A stretch of 64,000 nt of DNA. Source: Plotosus lineatus. Lineage: Eukaryota; Chordata; Actinopteri; Siluriformes; Plotosidae. The stretch is from NCBI GenBank assembly GCA_024760905.1, contig CM045745.1, positions 7,947,782-8,011,781 on the forward strand, given 5' to 3'. Shown piece after piece: positions 1-9,949 of this stretch. Every line of letters starts with the position of its first letter. The stretch's first letter is position 1. The position numbers and the translations under genes were made by a program. Under the pieces are notes generated by a model that was not told where the DNA came from, ran no database searches, and saw nothing but the letters and a program-made list of their open reading frames with translations.

Positions 1-120
1 GATCTGAACTGTCCATAACGTAAGCTCATACAAAATTCGCAAATAAAAACAGTACAAATGAGGTGAGGATAAAACTAGGTCTGCAATTTCTTGCATTATA
101 ACCTTGAGATTTCACAATCG

Positions 121-775
121 CAAGAGTTTAAATTCCACCAGGCCGCCACTGGCCCAATCACAGGAGATTAAATTCCACCAGGCCGCCACTGGCCCAGTCA
201 CAAGAGTTTAAATTCCACCAGGCCGCCACTGGCCCAATCACAGGAGATTAAATTCCACCAGGCCGCCACTGGCCCAATCGCAGGAGATTAAATTCCACCA
301 GGCCGCCACCGGCCCAATCTCAGGAGATTAAATTCCACCAGGCCGCCACTGGCCCAATCACTGGAGATTAAATTCCACCAGGCCGCCACCGGCCCAATCG
401 CAAGAGTTTAAATTCCACCAGGCCGCCACCGGCCCAATCGCAAGAGTTTAAATTCCACCAGGCCGCCACCGGCCCAATCGCAGGAGTTTAAGTTCCACCA
501 GGCCGCCACCGGCCCAATCACAGGAGATTAAATTCCACCAGGCCGCCACCGGCCCAATCACAAGAGTATAAATTCCGCCAGGCCGCCACCGGCCCAATCG
601 CAAGAGTTTAAATTCCACCAGGCCGCCACCGGCCCAATCGCAAGAGTTTAAATTCCACCAGGCCGCCACCGGCCCAATCGCAAGAGTTTAAATTCCACCA
701 GGCCACCACCGGCCCAATCGCAAGAGTTTAAATTCCACCAGGCCGCCACCGGCCCAATCACAAGAGTTTAAATTA
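121..775. repeat. 40-bp minisatellite, about 16 copies
   Basis: The unit is exactly 40 bp and GC-rich in its middle (CCACCAGGCCGCCACTGGCC). Copies differ at a few fixed sites: GTTTA versus GATTA, CACTGG versus CACCGG, and AATCA versus AATCG. Open frames across it are repeat artefacts. Its reverse strand contains GGTGGCGGCCTGGTGG, which also occurs at the head of the type 2 SINE near 2650. Confidence 0.97.
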
Positions 776-951
776 AAGTGTCAAATTTATAGTCTTGCCA
801 TAGTTTTAAATGGTACGACTTTTTAACACCTTTTTTTCAATCATCATGTCCTCCTCATCATCACTGCATGTTTCCCTGAATGTTTTCAAACTAATACTTT
901 ACTCCAACATGAAATAAATTCAAGAATCTACACACAGGAGTACTCGAAAAT

Positions 952-1319
952 ATGATGATGATGATAATTTCCTTTTGGCTTTTTCCCTTTTTCAGGGGTC
1001 GCCACAGCGAATGATTCGCATGTTTGATTTGGCAGAGGTTTTTACATCGGATGCCGTTCCTGACACAACCCTTTCACAAGAGACAGAAACACGCTTTGCA
1101 GCTCCTCTTTTACGAAAGCCAGCAATGGTTCTTTTACATGCCTCTCACCAGAGACAGTGAGAGACATGGCTGGCCTTTGATAACCCAGTTAGCTGCAGTG
1201 TGTGTGTGTGTGTGTGTGTGGGGGGGGGGGGGGCAGTGACAACCTTGTGGGGACTTGAACCCCCAACCTTGGGATCAGCAATCCAGCACCCTATAACACT
1301 AGACCACCACTGCCCCCAG
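952..1319 (-). mobile_element. SINE type 1 (tRNA-like head, LINE-A-type tail)
   Basis: Read on the minus strand, it starts with a GGGGCAGTGGTGG head and a tRNA-like segment with a B box. The body contains AACTGGGTTATCAAAGGCC, and it ends in CTGTGGCGACCCCTGAAAAA followed by a short ATC repeat. It is flanked by a perfect 16-bp target-site duplication, AGGAGTACTCGAAAAT, at 936-951 and 1320-1335, so it is a complete retroposed copy. A (GT)n/(G)n tract lies at 1199-1233. Confidence 0.93.
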
Positions 1320-1614
1320 AGGAGTACTCGAAAATGAAAGGCTTTATTATCTTTGGTATAATACCAGCTACAAAAAAAAAAATTGCGCAGTGAATAAAGT
1401 GTCATTACTGACATCCTGTAGCCAATTCAGCACACAGGACATGATAAAACAAGGCTTCTTTGTCTGTGTAATGGCCAACAGTGGACAGTGAATATCTGAG
1501 CAAAAACAGTCCACAAGATCAGTAGAACTGTCCATACTCTACACAAAAAAATTATTGAAACACAATTCTGGAAAAAAAAATAAAATAAAAAAATAAAAAA
1601 TCTATATCTAATAT

Positions 1615-1617
<3 letters not shown>

Positions 1618-1647
<30 letters not shown>
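1618..1647. repeat. (TA)n microsatellite
   Basis: This is an uninterrupted TA tract directly 5' of a type 1 SINE. A second TA tract flanks the 3' side of the same SINE. Confidence 0.97.
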
Positions 1648-1649
<2 letters not shown>

Positions 1650-1650
<1 letters not shown>

Positions 1651-2000
1651 GGCAGTGGTGGTCTAGGGCGCTGGATCACTGATCCAAAGGTTGGGGGGTT
1701 CGAGTCCCACTCTCCACAAGGTTGTCACTCCCCCCCCCCCCCCCAGGCCAGCTAACTGGGTTATCAAAGGCGGGCCATGTCTCTCACTGTCTATGGTGAG
1801 AGGTTCATGTAAAAGAACCATTGCTGACTTTCGTAAAGAGTAGCTGCAAAGTCGTCAGCGTGTTTCTGTCCCTTGCTATTAAGGGTTGTGACAGGAAGGG
1901 CATCCGACGTAAAAAAAACCTCTGCCAAATCAAACGTGCGAATCAGATGATTCGCTGTAGCGACTCCTGAGTGAAAGGGAAAAAGCCGAAAGGAAGACAG
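1650..2000 (+). mobile_element. SINE type 1 (tRNA-like head, LINE-A-type tail)
   Basis: A head with GGCAGTGGTGGTCTAG and a B-box-like GGTTCGAGTCC is followed by the shared body. The tail contains GGCATCCGACGT and ends with AAAAAGCCGAAAGGAAG. Both flanks are TA repeats, so the element seems to have landed inside a (TA)n tract. Confidence 0.92.
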
Positions 2001-2003
2001 ACA

Positions 2004-2017
2004 ATATATATATATAC

Positions 2018-2079
<62 letters not shown>
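2004..2079. repeat. (TA)n microsatellite
   Basis: This nearly pure TA tract lies directly 3' of the type 1 SINE. Confidence 0.97.
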
Positions 2080-2081
<2 letters not shown>

Positions 2082-2135
2082 TTTGGAAAGCTATACGAAT
2101 AGAGTGGCTTTCAATAGCCTAAAGAGTATACCGTA

Positions 2136-2331
2136 CAGGGATCCCTCGCTTTCAGCGGTTAATTGGGACTGAGACCCCCCCCCGCGCGACCACCGAATTC
2201 CACGAACCCCAAAAACTGACGTATACGTACATGTATATGGGTATATAATATCAATAAATACATATCCAATGCTATAAATGCTTACAACAATTAAACATTC
2301 AAAAATAATGCATATGATGTAAATAAAATAT

Positions 2332-2371
<40 letters not shown>

Positions 2372-2637
2372 GCGCGCGCCCACACGCAAATGCACACCTC
2401 ACAGATATGTAACTGGTTTTGATGGGGGGGGGGGTTGTTTTTGGTTGTTTGGGAAGTTGTTGTTTTTTTTTTTTTTCCATAATTGGCCTTGTTTTGTGGC
2501 ATTTTTCTTAACTTTTTCTCCTATTCTTCCTTAATTTCCTTATTTTTTAATTCAATGAATACTTAAAAAAAAAACAAAAAAACACGCGATGCACTGAAGC
2601 CGCATAAATTGAAGTGTGACGTAGCGAGGGATACCTA
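2136..2637. mobile_element. Pogo/Tigger-type MITE, family E copy 1
   Basis: The ends are CAGGGATCCCTCGCT on the left and, on the reverse strand, a near match (AGCGAGGGATACCTA on the top strand). TA dinucleotides sit outside both ends (2134-2135, 2638-2639). There is no transposase-like reading frame. The interior holds a (CA)n tract at 2334-2368 and runs of G and T. Related copies lie at 4219-4609, 29212-30050 and about 39290-39783. Confidence 0.8.
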
Positions 2638-2643
2638 TATACA

Positions 2644-2993
2644 ATATCGGCGGTGGCGGCCTGGTGGTAAAGGTGCTGGATCACTGATCCTAAGGTTATG
2701 GGTTCGAGCCCCACTCTCAACAGGTTATTACCCCCCCCCCAGTGCAGCTAACTGGGTTATCAAAGACCAGCCATGTCTCTCACTGTCTATGTTGAGATGC
2801 TCATGTAAAAGAACCATTGTTGACTTTCGACAAGAGTAGCTGCATAGCCGTCGGCGTGTTTCTGCCCTGCGATGGCCTGGCGAGCTGTCCAGGATGTACT
2901 CCACCCTCACCCGTAGTCGGCTGGGATGGGCACCAGTCCTGCCGCGACCCTAATTAGGATTAAGCGGTTCGAGAAAATGAATGAATGAATGAG
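2644..2993 (+). mobile_element. SINE type 2 (same head as type 1, AATG tail)
   Basis: The head GGCGGTGGCGGCCTGGTGG and the body match type 1 SINEs. After GTTTCTGCCC the element switches to a different tail ending GACCCTAATTAGGATTAAGC and (AATG)n. An 8-bp duplication, TATATACA, lies at 2636-2643 and 2994-3001. It inserted at the edge of the adjacent MITE. Confidence 0.93.
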
Positions 2994-2999
2994 TATATA

Positions 3000-3230
3000 C
3001 ATTTCCACCGTGTTTTCTGGTTTCCTTCCACAGTCCAAAAACATGCGTGCTATGCTAACTGGCTGATTTCAAATTGTCCCCATAGGGGTGAATGTGAGTG
3101 TCATTGGTTGTGTGTGTTGACCCTGTGACGGTCTGCTGAGGTGTTCAGGATATATCCTGTGTTCAGATGATAGTCTCCATCCTCCCTCCCCTTATGCAAT
3201 TTTTAAAATGTGCTTAAATAGGCTCATTCG
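3000..3230 (+). mobile_element. SINE type 3, 5'-truncated fragment
   Basis: It contains the type 3 body (GGTTTCCTTCCACAGTCC, then AAACATGCG and GGTGAATGTGAGTGT) and part of the shared tail. The tRNA-like head is missing. Confidence 0.75.
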
Positions 3231-3365
3231 CTTCCCAGGCATATTCGAGAAAATGAATTGGAAGCGACTGTCTTATATCTTTATGAAATATCTTTCTGAA
3301 ACCATCTGCTTACTCCTACACACGAGTGTCATGATTATTTATTTTTGGCAAGGTTTATTCATTCA

Positions 3366-3650
3366 TCCTCTGAGCCGCTTAATTCTAATTAGGGTCCCGG
3401 GGAGGCTGGCACCCATCTCAGCCGACTCCAGGCAAGGGCGGGGTACACCCTGGACAGCTCACCACGCCATCACAGAGCCAACACTCATACAACCATTCGT
3501 ATGCACACTCACACCTAGAGGCGATTTGGAACAGCCAATTGTAGGAGGAAACCGAAATACCCAGAGGAAACCCAACGCAAGCGCGGGGAGAACATGCAAA
3601 CTCCACACAGAAACACCCGAGCTGGGAATTGAACCCAGGACCTTCTTGGC
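3366..3650 (-). mobile_element. SINE type 3
   Basis: On the minus strand the type 3 order is visible: end of the tRNA-Val-like head with a GGTTCAATTCC B box, GTTTCTGTGTGGAGTTTGC, CCACAGTCC-type body, and the tail ending in CTAATTAGAATTAAGCGG. The first part of the head is lost. Confidence 0.85.
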
Positions 3651-4218
3651 AAGGTTTTGCTCTGTTAAAAATGGTTCAGTGTCATTCTATGAGTTTTTCT
3701 TGAGCAGCGAGAACTGATAAACTGGAAACGTACTCAAAGGTACCAACGACCTCAGAGGTTTACTGTCGGAAAAAAAAGAATAAAATTACTGGAGTCACAC
3801 AGCCAAGATAACTTTGGCACAAGTGAGTATTATAAATGTCCACAAGTGGCCCAGTGTGACTGTATCCAGGAGGGCCAACATTATAACCAAGAAGATTTAA
3901 GGCTGAATGTGATCATGTTTCATATCAATGGGAATGTAATTCATACATTTCTTCATTTGTTTATCTTGTTTATCCATTTCATCCTCATGAGAGTAGTGGC
4001 GGCTCAGAGCTTATTTTGGAATGAGACAGGATCAGACCCCAGTGGGAAAACAGGCCTACGTCTGGTATACAGCGCACTTGTTTTCATATATACGAGCAAT
4101 TTATCTAAGTCGACTGATCGGTAATCATGTTTTAGAGAAGAATGAAGAAACCAAAAAATGCAGAGGAATCCCAATTGTTCCTGGAGAGAACCTCGACAGA
4201 AATCGCACACCATCAATA
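3651..4218. other. No recognised feature
   Basis: AT-rich sequence with no gene, no clear repeat ends and no reading frame that looks coding. Confidence 0.5.
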
Positions 4219-4609
4219 CAGGGATCCTTCGCTACAACACACTATTCATGCAGATTCAGTGCATCGTGTTTTTTTTAAATATTCATCAAAGTAAAAAAAT
4301 AAGGAAATTAATGACACAAAACAAGGCCAATTATGCAAAAAAAAAACCAAAAAAAAAAAAAACCAAAACCCAAAACCCTGAAACAAACAAAACAAAAAAC
4401 AACCCAAAACCTCCATCAAAACTAGTCACATTTTTTGAAGTGCACATCTGAGTGTGTGTACACGCATATGTATTTATTGATATTATATACACATATACAT
4501 GTACGTAGACAGTACATCAGTTGGGGGGGTGGTGATCATATTTTGCAGAATTCGGTGATCGCGGGGGGGATCTTGGTCCCAATTATCTGCGGAAAGTGAG
4601 GGATCCCTG
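4219..4609. mobile_element. Pogo/Tigger-type MITE, family E copy 2
   Basis: It runs from CAGGGATCCTTCGCT to GTGAGGGATCCCTG with TA on both sides (4217-4218, 4610-4611). The length is 391 bp. The interior has A-rich stretches and a segment shared with copies 1 and 3, including TACATGTACGTA. There is no coding capacity. Confidence 0.85.
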
Positions 4610-4711
4610 TACGGCAAGGTCAGAATCAAGCCACGGAGCCTGCAGCAGTGATTTACACAACTTGCTGTGCCTATACATGCATTTTAAACTTTTAAATAAT
4701 ACATACTGTGG

Positions 4712-4830
4712 TGGCCTGGCGAGGTATCCAAGATATATCCCGCCCTTGCCCAGAGTCGGCCGAGATGGGCAGCAGCCTCCACGTAACCCTAATTAGGATT
4801 ACGCGGTTCATAAAATGAATGAATGAATGA
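4712..4830 (+). mobile_element. SINE type 2/3 tail fragment
   Basis: Only the shared tail is present, from GGTGGCCTGGCGAGG to CCTAATTAGGATTACGC and (AATG)n. It cannot be assigned to type 2 or type 3. Confidence 0.8.
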
Positions 4831-5276
4831 TAAAACAGAATCTATTCGTGCTTCTTTAATAAAGTCACATTAAGTCAGTGTGTCTCAATTATTTTCTGCC
4901 CCCCCGAAGAAGAAAACATTTCACCCCTCCCCCCAATATAAGTAGTGTTATTTGTCTAAAAATTGTTATAAGTAATCCTCTGCATAACACTGTGTCCTTA
5001 TTAGCATTATGAATACAAAAAAAAAAGAAGAAATATAGATTGACTTCCAACAAAGAATAACTTTATTAACACTTTTTTAGTCTTTTTATTTAAAAAGTAC
5101 AGCTTTTCGAAGCAGGGTGCTGCAATTTGCCTGAAATAAAAAAGTATCCTTGAAAATAAAATAAACTAAAATTAAAAAAAATAATAAATTCAAACTGATC
5201 AGCAATATTAACTCAAGAACACAATATATAAAACACTTTAACCTACAAAACAAAAATGAATAAAACAATTTGTATA

Positions 5277-5309
<33 letters not shown>

Positions 5310-5339
5310 TATTATTATTATTTATTATTATTATTATTG
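5277..5339. repeat. (ATT)n microsatellite
   Basis: ATT repeats with small interruptions, inside the hAT element. Confidence 0.95.
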
Positions 5340-5447
5340 TTGTTGTTATTATTGTCAAAATGATCAAGTCCAGATTAATGGCTATAATGAGCACGTTTGG
5401 CAGTGCACAGCTTTTCGAAGCCAGTTTAAAAGCATGACACTGAACTC

Positions 5448-5920
5448 TCAGCTCCTGCTCAATGCTGAACTGGGACCTGGACTTATTTCCGCAGCAGTGA
5501 CATCATCCAGCATGACCGAGACCGTGTGTGCTTCAGGTCGGATGAGTTCCTCTGCTGTGCTGTGGGGTTTTCTGCACTGAGCAGTTTGGTACTCCGCCTT
5601 ATCTGATGCTAACAGAGCTCGCTGGTTTGCTGGAGTAGCATTCACAAAGCGGGATGGTTGTTGGCGCTACTTGGCGCGTTTTCACTGAAAAAACTCACGC
5701 GGCTCATCATGTGATCGGGGTGTGAAGTCTTTAAGTGACGCCTGAATTTATTTGGCTTCATGCTGTCCGCTGCCAATGTTTTCAGACACAGTAAACACGG
5801 CGGTCTTTGTTCGTTTCTCACCGCAGTGAAGTTGAGTGCTCTGTCCGCTTCATCATACCTCCTTGACTTAGCTTTCGGGAGACTTTCATCTCTCTCTCTC
5901 CGTGGGTTTATTAACTTCAC
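5448..5920 (-). pseudogene. hAT transposase N-terminal fragment, BED zinc finger (ZBED5-like)
   Basis: The minus strand encodes the start of a hAT transposase in two frames. The first (5920 to 5642) holds a BED-type zinc finger: a C-x2-C pair (CLLC), then MKPNKFRRHLKTSHPDH carrying the two histidines. The second (5645 to 5448) continues with NQRALLASDKAEYQTAQC and KPHSTAEELI, the segment that normally follows the BED finger in ZBED5/GTF2IRD2-like proteins. The frame change near 5645 and the absence of the catalytic and dimerisation regions make it a dead copy. It lies between hAT-type terminal repeats. Family assignment rests on motif recognition. It is unlikely to be a domesticated gene, because the frame is broken and the fragment is short. 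Confidence 0.82.
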
Positions 5921-5961
5921 TTCTTATTTTACCTCTGGGCACACTCTAACAGTGAGAAAGC

Positions 5962-6153
5962 CACTGCCATCTACTGTAGTGGACATAGAATTACACTTTA
6001 TCCTAATACGGCAAAAAAAACACTGCCATCTACTGTAGTGGACATAGAATTACACTTTATCCTAATACGGCAAAAAAAACACTGCCATCTACTGTAGTGG
6101 ACATAGAATTACACTTTATCCTAATACGGCAAAAAAAAAAAAAAAAAAAAAAA
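5962..6153. repeat. 59-bp tandem repeat, three copies
   Basis: Three near-identical units start at 5962, 6021 and 6080. Each begins CACTGCCATCTACTGTAGTG and ends in a run of A. The last unit ends in a poly-A run of about 23. The array lies just inside the 5' terminal repeat of the hAT element. Confidence 0.95.
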
Positions 6154-6279
6154 GCATGTTCCCAGGGGTCACACAAGGGCATCGCACCGTGCCCCCCCCA
6201 GGGGGGGCGCACCCCACTATTTGAGAACCACTGCATTAACTGAATAACAGTATCATGTACACACACGCACGCAAACATA

Positions 6280-6640
6280 TTGGGGTGGCACCGTGGCTAG
6301 CATGTTCGCCTCACAGTAATAAGGCCCTGGGGTCGATTCTCAGTTCAGGCGTTTCTGTGTGGAGTTTGCCTGTTCTGCCCGTGCTAGCAAGGGCTTCCTC
6401 CAGGTACTCCGGTTTCCTCCAACAGTCCAAAAACATGCACAGTAGGTTAACTGGCTGTTCCAAATAACCCCTGAGTGTAAGTGTGAGTATGAGTGGTTGT
6501 GTGAGTGTTGGCCCTTTGATGGCGTAGCAAGCAGTTCAGGGTGTACCCCGCCCTTGCCTGGAGTCGCTGAGATGAGTGCCAGCCTCCCTGTGACCCTAAT
6601 TAGGATTAAGTGGTTCATTTTTAGGAAATGAATGAATGGA
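6280..6640 (+). mobile_element. SINE type 3 (tRNA-Val-like head)
   Basis: It starts GGTGGCACCGTGGCTAGC, followed by GTTCGCCTCACAG, which matches the anticodon arm of tRNA-Val(CAC). Then come GTTTCTGTGTGGAGTTTGCC, the CAGTCCAAAAACATGCAC body, and the shared tail ending TAATTAGGATTAAGTGG and (AATG)n. Confidence 0.92.
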
Positions 6641-6654
6641 TGACAAACATATTG

Positions 6655-6950
6655 TGGAGGTACACTGCCGCAGTGGTTAGCACGTCCAGCACACAGGAAG
6701 TAAGCCCGGGTTCAATTCCCTGGGTTGCACGTTCTCCCCACTCCTCCAGGTAACTCAGCTTTCTCCCACAGTCCAAAAACATGCACAGTAGGCGAAATGG
6801 CTGTTCTAAGTCATCCCTAGGTGTGAGTGTGAATGGTTGTGTGTTGCCCTGCAATGGTCTGGCGAGCTGTGCAGGGTGTACCTTGCCCCACTCCCCATCC
6901 TCTGCGACCCTGAGGATTAAATGGCTTAGAAAATGAATCAATGAAACATC
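6655..6950 (+). mobile_element. SINE type 3, diverged
   Basis: It has a GCAGTGGTTAGCACGTCC head, a GGTTCAATTCCC B box, the CAGTCCAAAAACATGCAC body and an eroded tail (GACCCTGAGGATTAAATGG). It is shorter than the neighbouring copy because of internal deletions. Confidence 0.85.
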
Positions 6951-6959
6951 ATTCTTCAA

Positions 6960-7540
6960 CATTCTTCTGTGTATCACAGGTTTACATCCCGACTTCTCAA
7001 CATAGTCACTCCCTTTTCAATGGCAGTGTTCCACCTATGGATGAGGGCGTGTATCTCAGCTGCTGATGTCGCCAATTCCTTAAAACAGTTTTCACGTCTT
7101 CATTACCTCCAAAACATGAATCCGTCCGTGCCTCTTTCATTACACCAAAGAAATAGAAGCTTGAGAACCCCAAGCCATGTGAGTAGGGAGGATACGACGG
7201 AGTTGTCTCCTGAAACGGATGATTGCCTCCTTTGTTTGGCGGCTCGAATGAAGCCTGGCATTGTTGTGCTGAAGAACTTTTCTCAACTACAAATTTGGTC
7301 TTACTCAGCAAACTTGTAAGGGTCTCAGTGTACTTTTCACAGTTGCCTGTTTCTTCTCCTGCCAAAGAAATTGACAAGAATAACACCCTGAGCATCCCAA
7401 AAGATAGTCGCTCTGATGTTTTCCAGATGACTTTTCTGCCTTGAACATTTTTTAGTCTTTGGAGACGTCCCATGACGCCATTCCATTGTTTGCCTTTGTG
7501 ATTCTGGTTCATAATGATGAATCCATGTTTCCAAACTAGT
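6960..7540 (-). pseudogene. mariner transposase relic
   Basis: Minus-strand frames encode pieces of a mariner-family DDD transposase. TWIHHYEPESQRQTMEW at 7530-7480 is the hallmark segment after the first catalytic aspartate. It is followed by a degraded FWDAQGVILVNF. Then comes PPYSHGLGFSSFYFFGVMKE around 7200, where the usual catalytic aspartate of the PDLAPSDF motif is lost. At the C-terminus, a third frame reads EIHALIHRWNTAIEKGSDYV near 7050-6990. Several frameshifts and the lost catalytic residue make it non-functional. No terminal repeats could be fixed. The N-terminal DNA-binding region is missing because the sequence beyond 7540 switches to another mariner fragment in the opposite direction. 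Confidence 0.82.
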
Positions 7541-7574
7541 TATAAGTAAATGATGTGGTGGTGATGAAATGAGA

Positions 7575-7695
7575 AAACTGCCAAAGAATTGGCTACATCA
7601 GCAGTCAGCTGAGTTTTACGAAGCTGGGATTCATGCCCTCATTTGTAGGTGGAGCACGGCCATTGAAAGAGGTGGTGACTATTTTGAGAAATAAG
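7575..7695 (+). pseudogene. mariner transposase C-terminal fragment
   Basis: The plus strand encodes AEFYEAGIHALICRWSTAIE followed by RGGDYFEK and a stop, the C-terminal end of a mariner transposase. It faces away from the minus-strand copy just to its left, so two mariner relics are arranged head to head here. Confidence 0.72.
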
Positions 7696-7819
7696 GATGT
7701 GGATCTGTGATTTATAGTTAGATATTGATCTACAATATAATTGATTGGGGATCCCCCATCAAAATACAAACGCACATTCGATACTATGAGCAATTGAGGA
7801 CTAAAGGATTAAATTCTGT

Positions 7820-8300
7820 AGTGTGGGAGAAAATCGGAGCACCTGGAGGGAACCCACACAGACACAAAGAGAACATGCAAGCCCCACACTGATAGTCCAA
7901 AGTCTTTCTTGCAATGAGGTGACACTACTTACCATTACACGAATGTGCCAAAATATATGTGTGTTAATAGTTTTCATTTCATTTCCTGACCTGCTTTATA
8001 TTTTATTTGGGTGACAGGGAGGCTGGAGCATATCCCGTTTATCCCAGTCGAAGGCGTGGTACACCCAGAACTGCTTGCCAGACCACAGTGGAGCCAAAAC
8101 ACACACACCTCCCACTCACACCTAGGGACAACTGCGAATACCCCAATAGCCTAATGTGGATGTCTTCATATTATAGAAGGAAACCCCCTGAACGTGCAAA
8201 CTCCACACAGTAACGCCCTTATCGGACACAGAATACATACCCAGTACCTTCTTGCTATGAGACAGAAGAACTATCCACTATGCTAATGTGACACCCTGTG
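7820..8300 (-). mobile_element. SINE type 3 fragments, diverged
   Basis: Two pieces are seen on the minus strand. 7826-7890 contains the reverse of GGGGCTTGCATGTTCTC and GGTTCCCTCCAGGTGC. 7985-8300 contains a worn head, the body and a tail with CCTCCCTGTCACCC. Both are heavily mutated. Confidence 0.65.
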
Positions 8301-8339
8301 TGTTTATATTTGTATGTCTATGTGTATATATTAATACTG

Positions 8340-9085
8340 GGAAACATTGCATATCATGATATCATTACCTTTCGTGTAAACTTCGCGGAAGGTAATCTGA
8401 CGTACTGATTTTCGTTCCGCAGGAAATTGTGTGCATGTTTGGCTGTCCATGATCCACGAGGGCGTGCTCAGTCATAGTGAGTTATTACTTTTTGCGAGAG
8501 TTATATATTGTTTGTTTTATTGTTAATAGACATTTGAGAACTTATGGAAATTGTACTGACTCTGAATGTAGTTGTGAATGTGAGTGTGACGAATACAGCA
8601 CAAAGCATGAGGGATGCACACTTACAGTGGGAGTGTCCTTGTTGTCTGATGAAAACGTCTAAATATCATGAATGGTGTCAAACAAAAAAAACATTCATTA
8701 ATATAAATGGAAATTTGGTTTTACAAAGGATACTAGACACAAATTGGGTTTATACATCAAGTCTAAATAACCGAAAAGTGTTCAACAAGATTTCAAAAAG
8801 TGCATGTTGCAATCCAATTCCATGTCATATGTAAGTGGAAAGGCTTTTCTTTTTTTTTTTTTACACAAATACTGTATAGACAAATTCTCAGGACATTTAC
8901 AGCATACAGGTATTTAAAATTAATTTTTGGCAACTATCTTTGTGTAAAAATCATTGCACAACCCCTTTAAAAGTCAAGTCAATAATTAAGGTAAATATAT
9001 AATAAAAGTGTAAAACCAAAAAAATGTTGTGTTTCTCCTAACAGGCTCAAACATTAGGGTTGGTAGGTCAGCATTTTTTGTTTTG
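8340..9085. other. No recognised feature
   Basis: AT-rich sequence without a gene or a clear repeat. Short open frames near 8477-8834 show no recognisable domain. Confidence 0.5.
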
Positions 9086-9090
9086 TTGTA

Positions 9091-9560
9091 TAGTGGAACC
9101 TCAACTTACGAAAGACCCAACAAATGAAAAATCCAGGTTACGAAAAACATTTTCCTAAAATTTTTGTCTCTGGATACGAAACAAGTTCACGTTATGAAAG
9201 CACCAAAAATTCAAACAATGCACAAGTTGCTCTCCCATTGACAATCTCCCAACATCCCGTCCCGCTGGCCTCCCATTGGCTAGGAGGGATAACGCAGCTT
9301 CCTCCCATTGGCAATCTCCCAACATCCCACCCCACTGGCCTCCCATTGGGTAAGAGGGATGACACAGCTCCCTCCCATTGGCTATTATGGAGCTGCATCT
9401 CCATAATACCCATAATGCTTTTCGTGTAAAGGACAGAGTTACTGTTGTTTCATGAGTTTTTCGAGTGTGTTCATTGCAACTTTATTTTTTGGCTCACGCT
9501 TTAACCTTGCATAAATATTTGCAAGATTATAACTCTGCTAAGAAGACATGGTCAACACGC

Positions 9561-9634
<74 letters not shown>

Positions 9635-9941
9635 ACGCACGCGCGCACACACTCGTGTGTGATTTCCAGTGCGAGTGAAAAGAAAAAGCAAGCATGTGGC
9701 ATGCAGTTGAGTGATTTCGCAAAGGAATATGGCCAAACCCATCTACCATCGGTACGATATTGAAGCAGAAAGAGGCCTTAAAAGGTATACTTTTATAATT
9801 TTTAAAGGGTTTAGGAGGTAGTATTGGGGCTTTGGAACGAATCACACGTTTTAACATGTAAAATGCTACTCAACTTACGAAAAATCCAGATTACGAAACC
9901 ACTTCCGAAGCGGATTGATTTCGAAAATTGAGGTACCACTG
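9091..9941 (+). mobile_element. Pogo-like element copy A
   Basis: Ends match TAGTGGAACCTCAACTTACG on the left and the reverse of CAGTGGTACCTCAATTTTCG on the right. TA lies outside both ends (9089-9090, 9942-9943), as for the Tc1/mariner/pogo superfamily. It carries a minisatellite with repeated CCCATTGGC around 9233-9385, a long (CA)n tract (9567-9650), and a remnant of the CENP-B-type N-terminus (SEKKKQACGMQLSDFAKEYG near 9675-9735). The catalytic region is missing, so it is non-autonomous. Confidence 0.88.
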
Positions 9942-9949
9942 TATTGTTT

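Larger units (their letters stand above)
4876..6233 (-). mobile_element. hAT element with degenerate ZBED-like transposase
   Basis: The minus-strand start is CAGTGGTTCTCAAATAGTGG and the other end is CAGTGTGTCTCAATTATTTT, an imperfect terminal inverted repeat. The 8-bp flanks are CATTAAGT (4868-4875) and CATTAACT (6234-6241), a target-site duplication with one mismatch, which is the hAT length. The element has lost most of its transposase. Its interior contains an (ATT)n tract and a 59-bp tandem repeat. Confidence 0.88.

Noticed and set aside
448..669. Open frame with WWNLNSC-type repeats
   Set aside because: It is an artefact of the 40-bp minisatellite (40 codons per three units).
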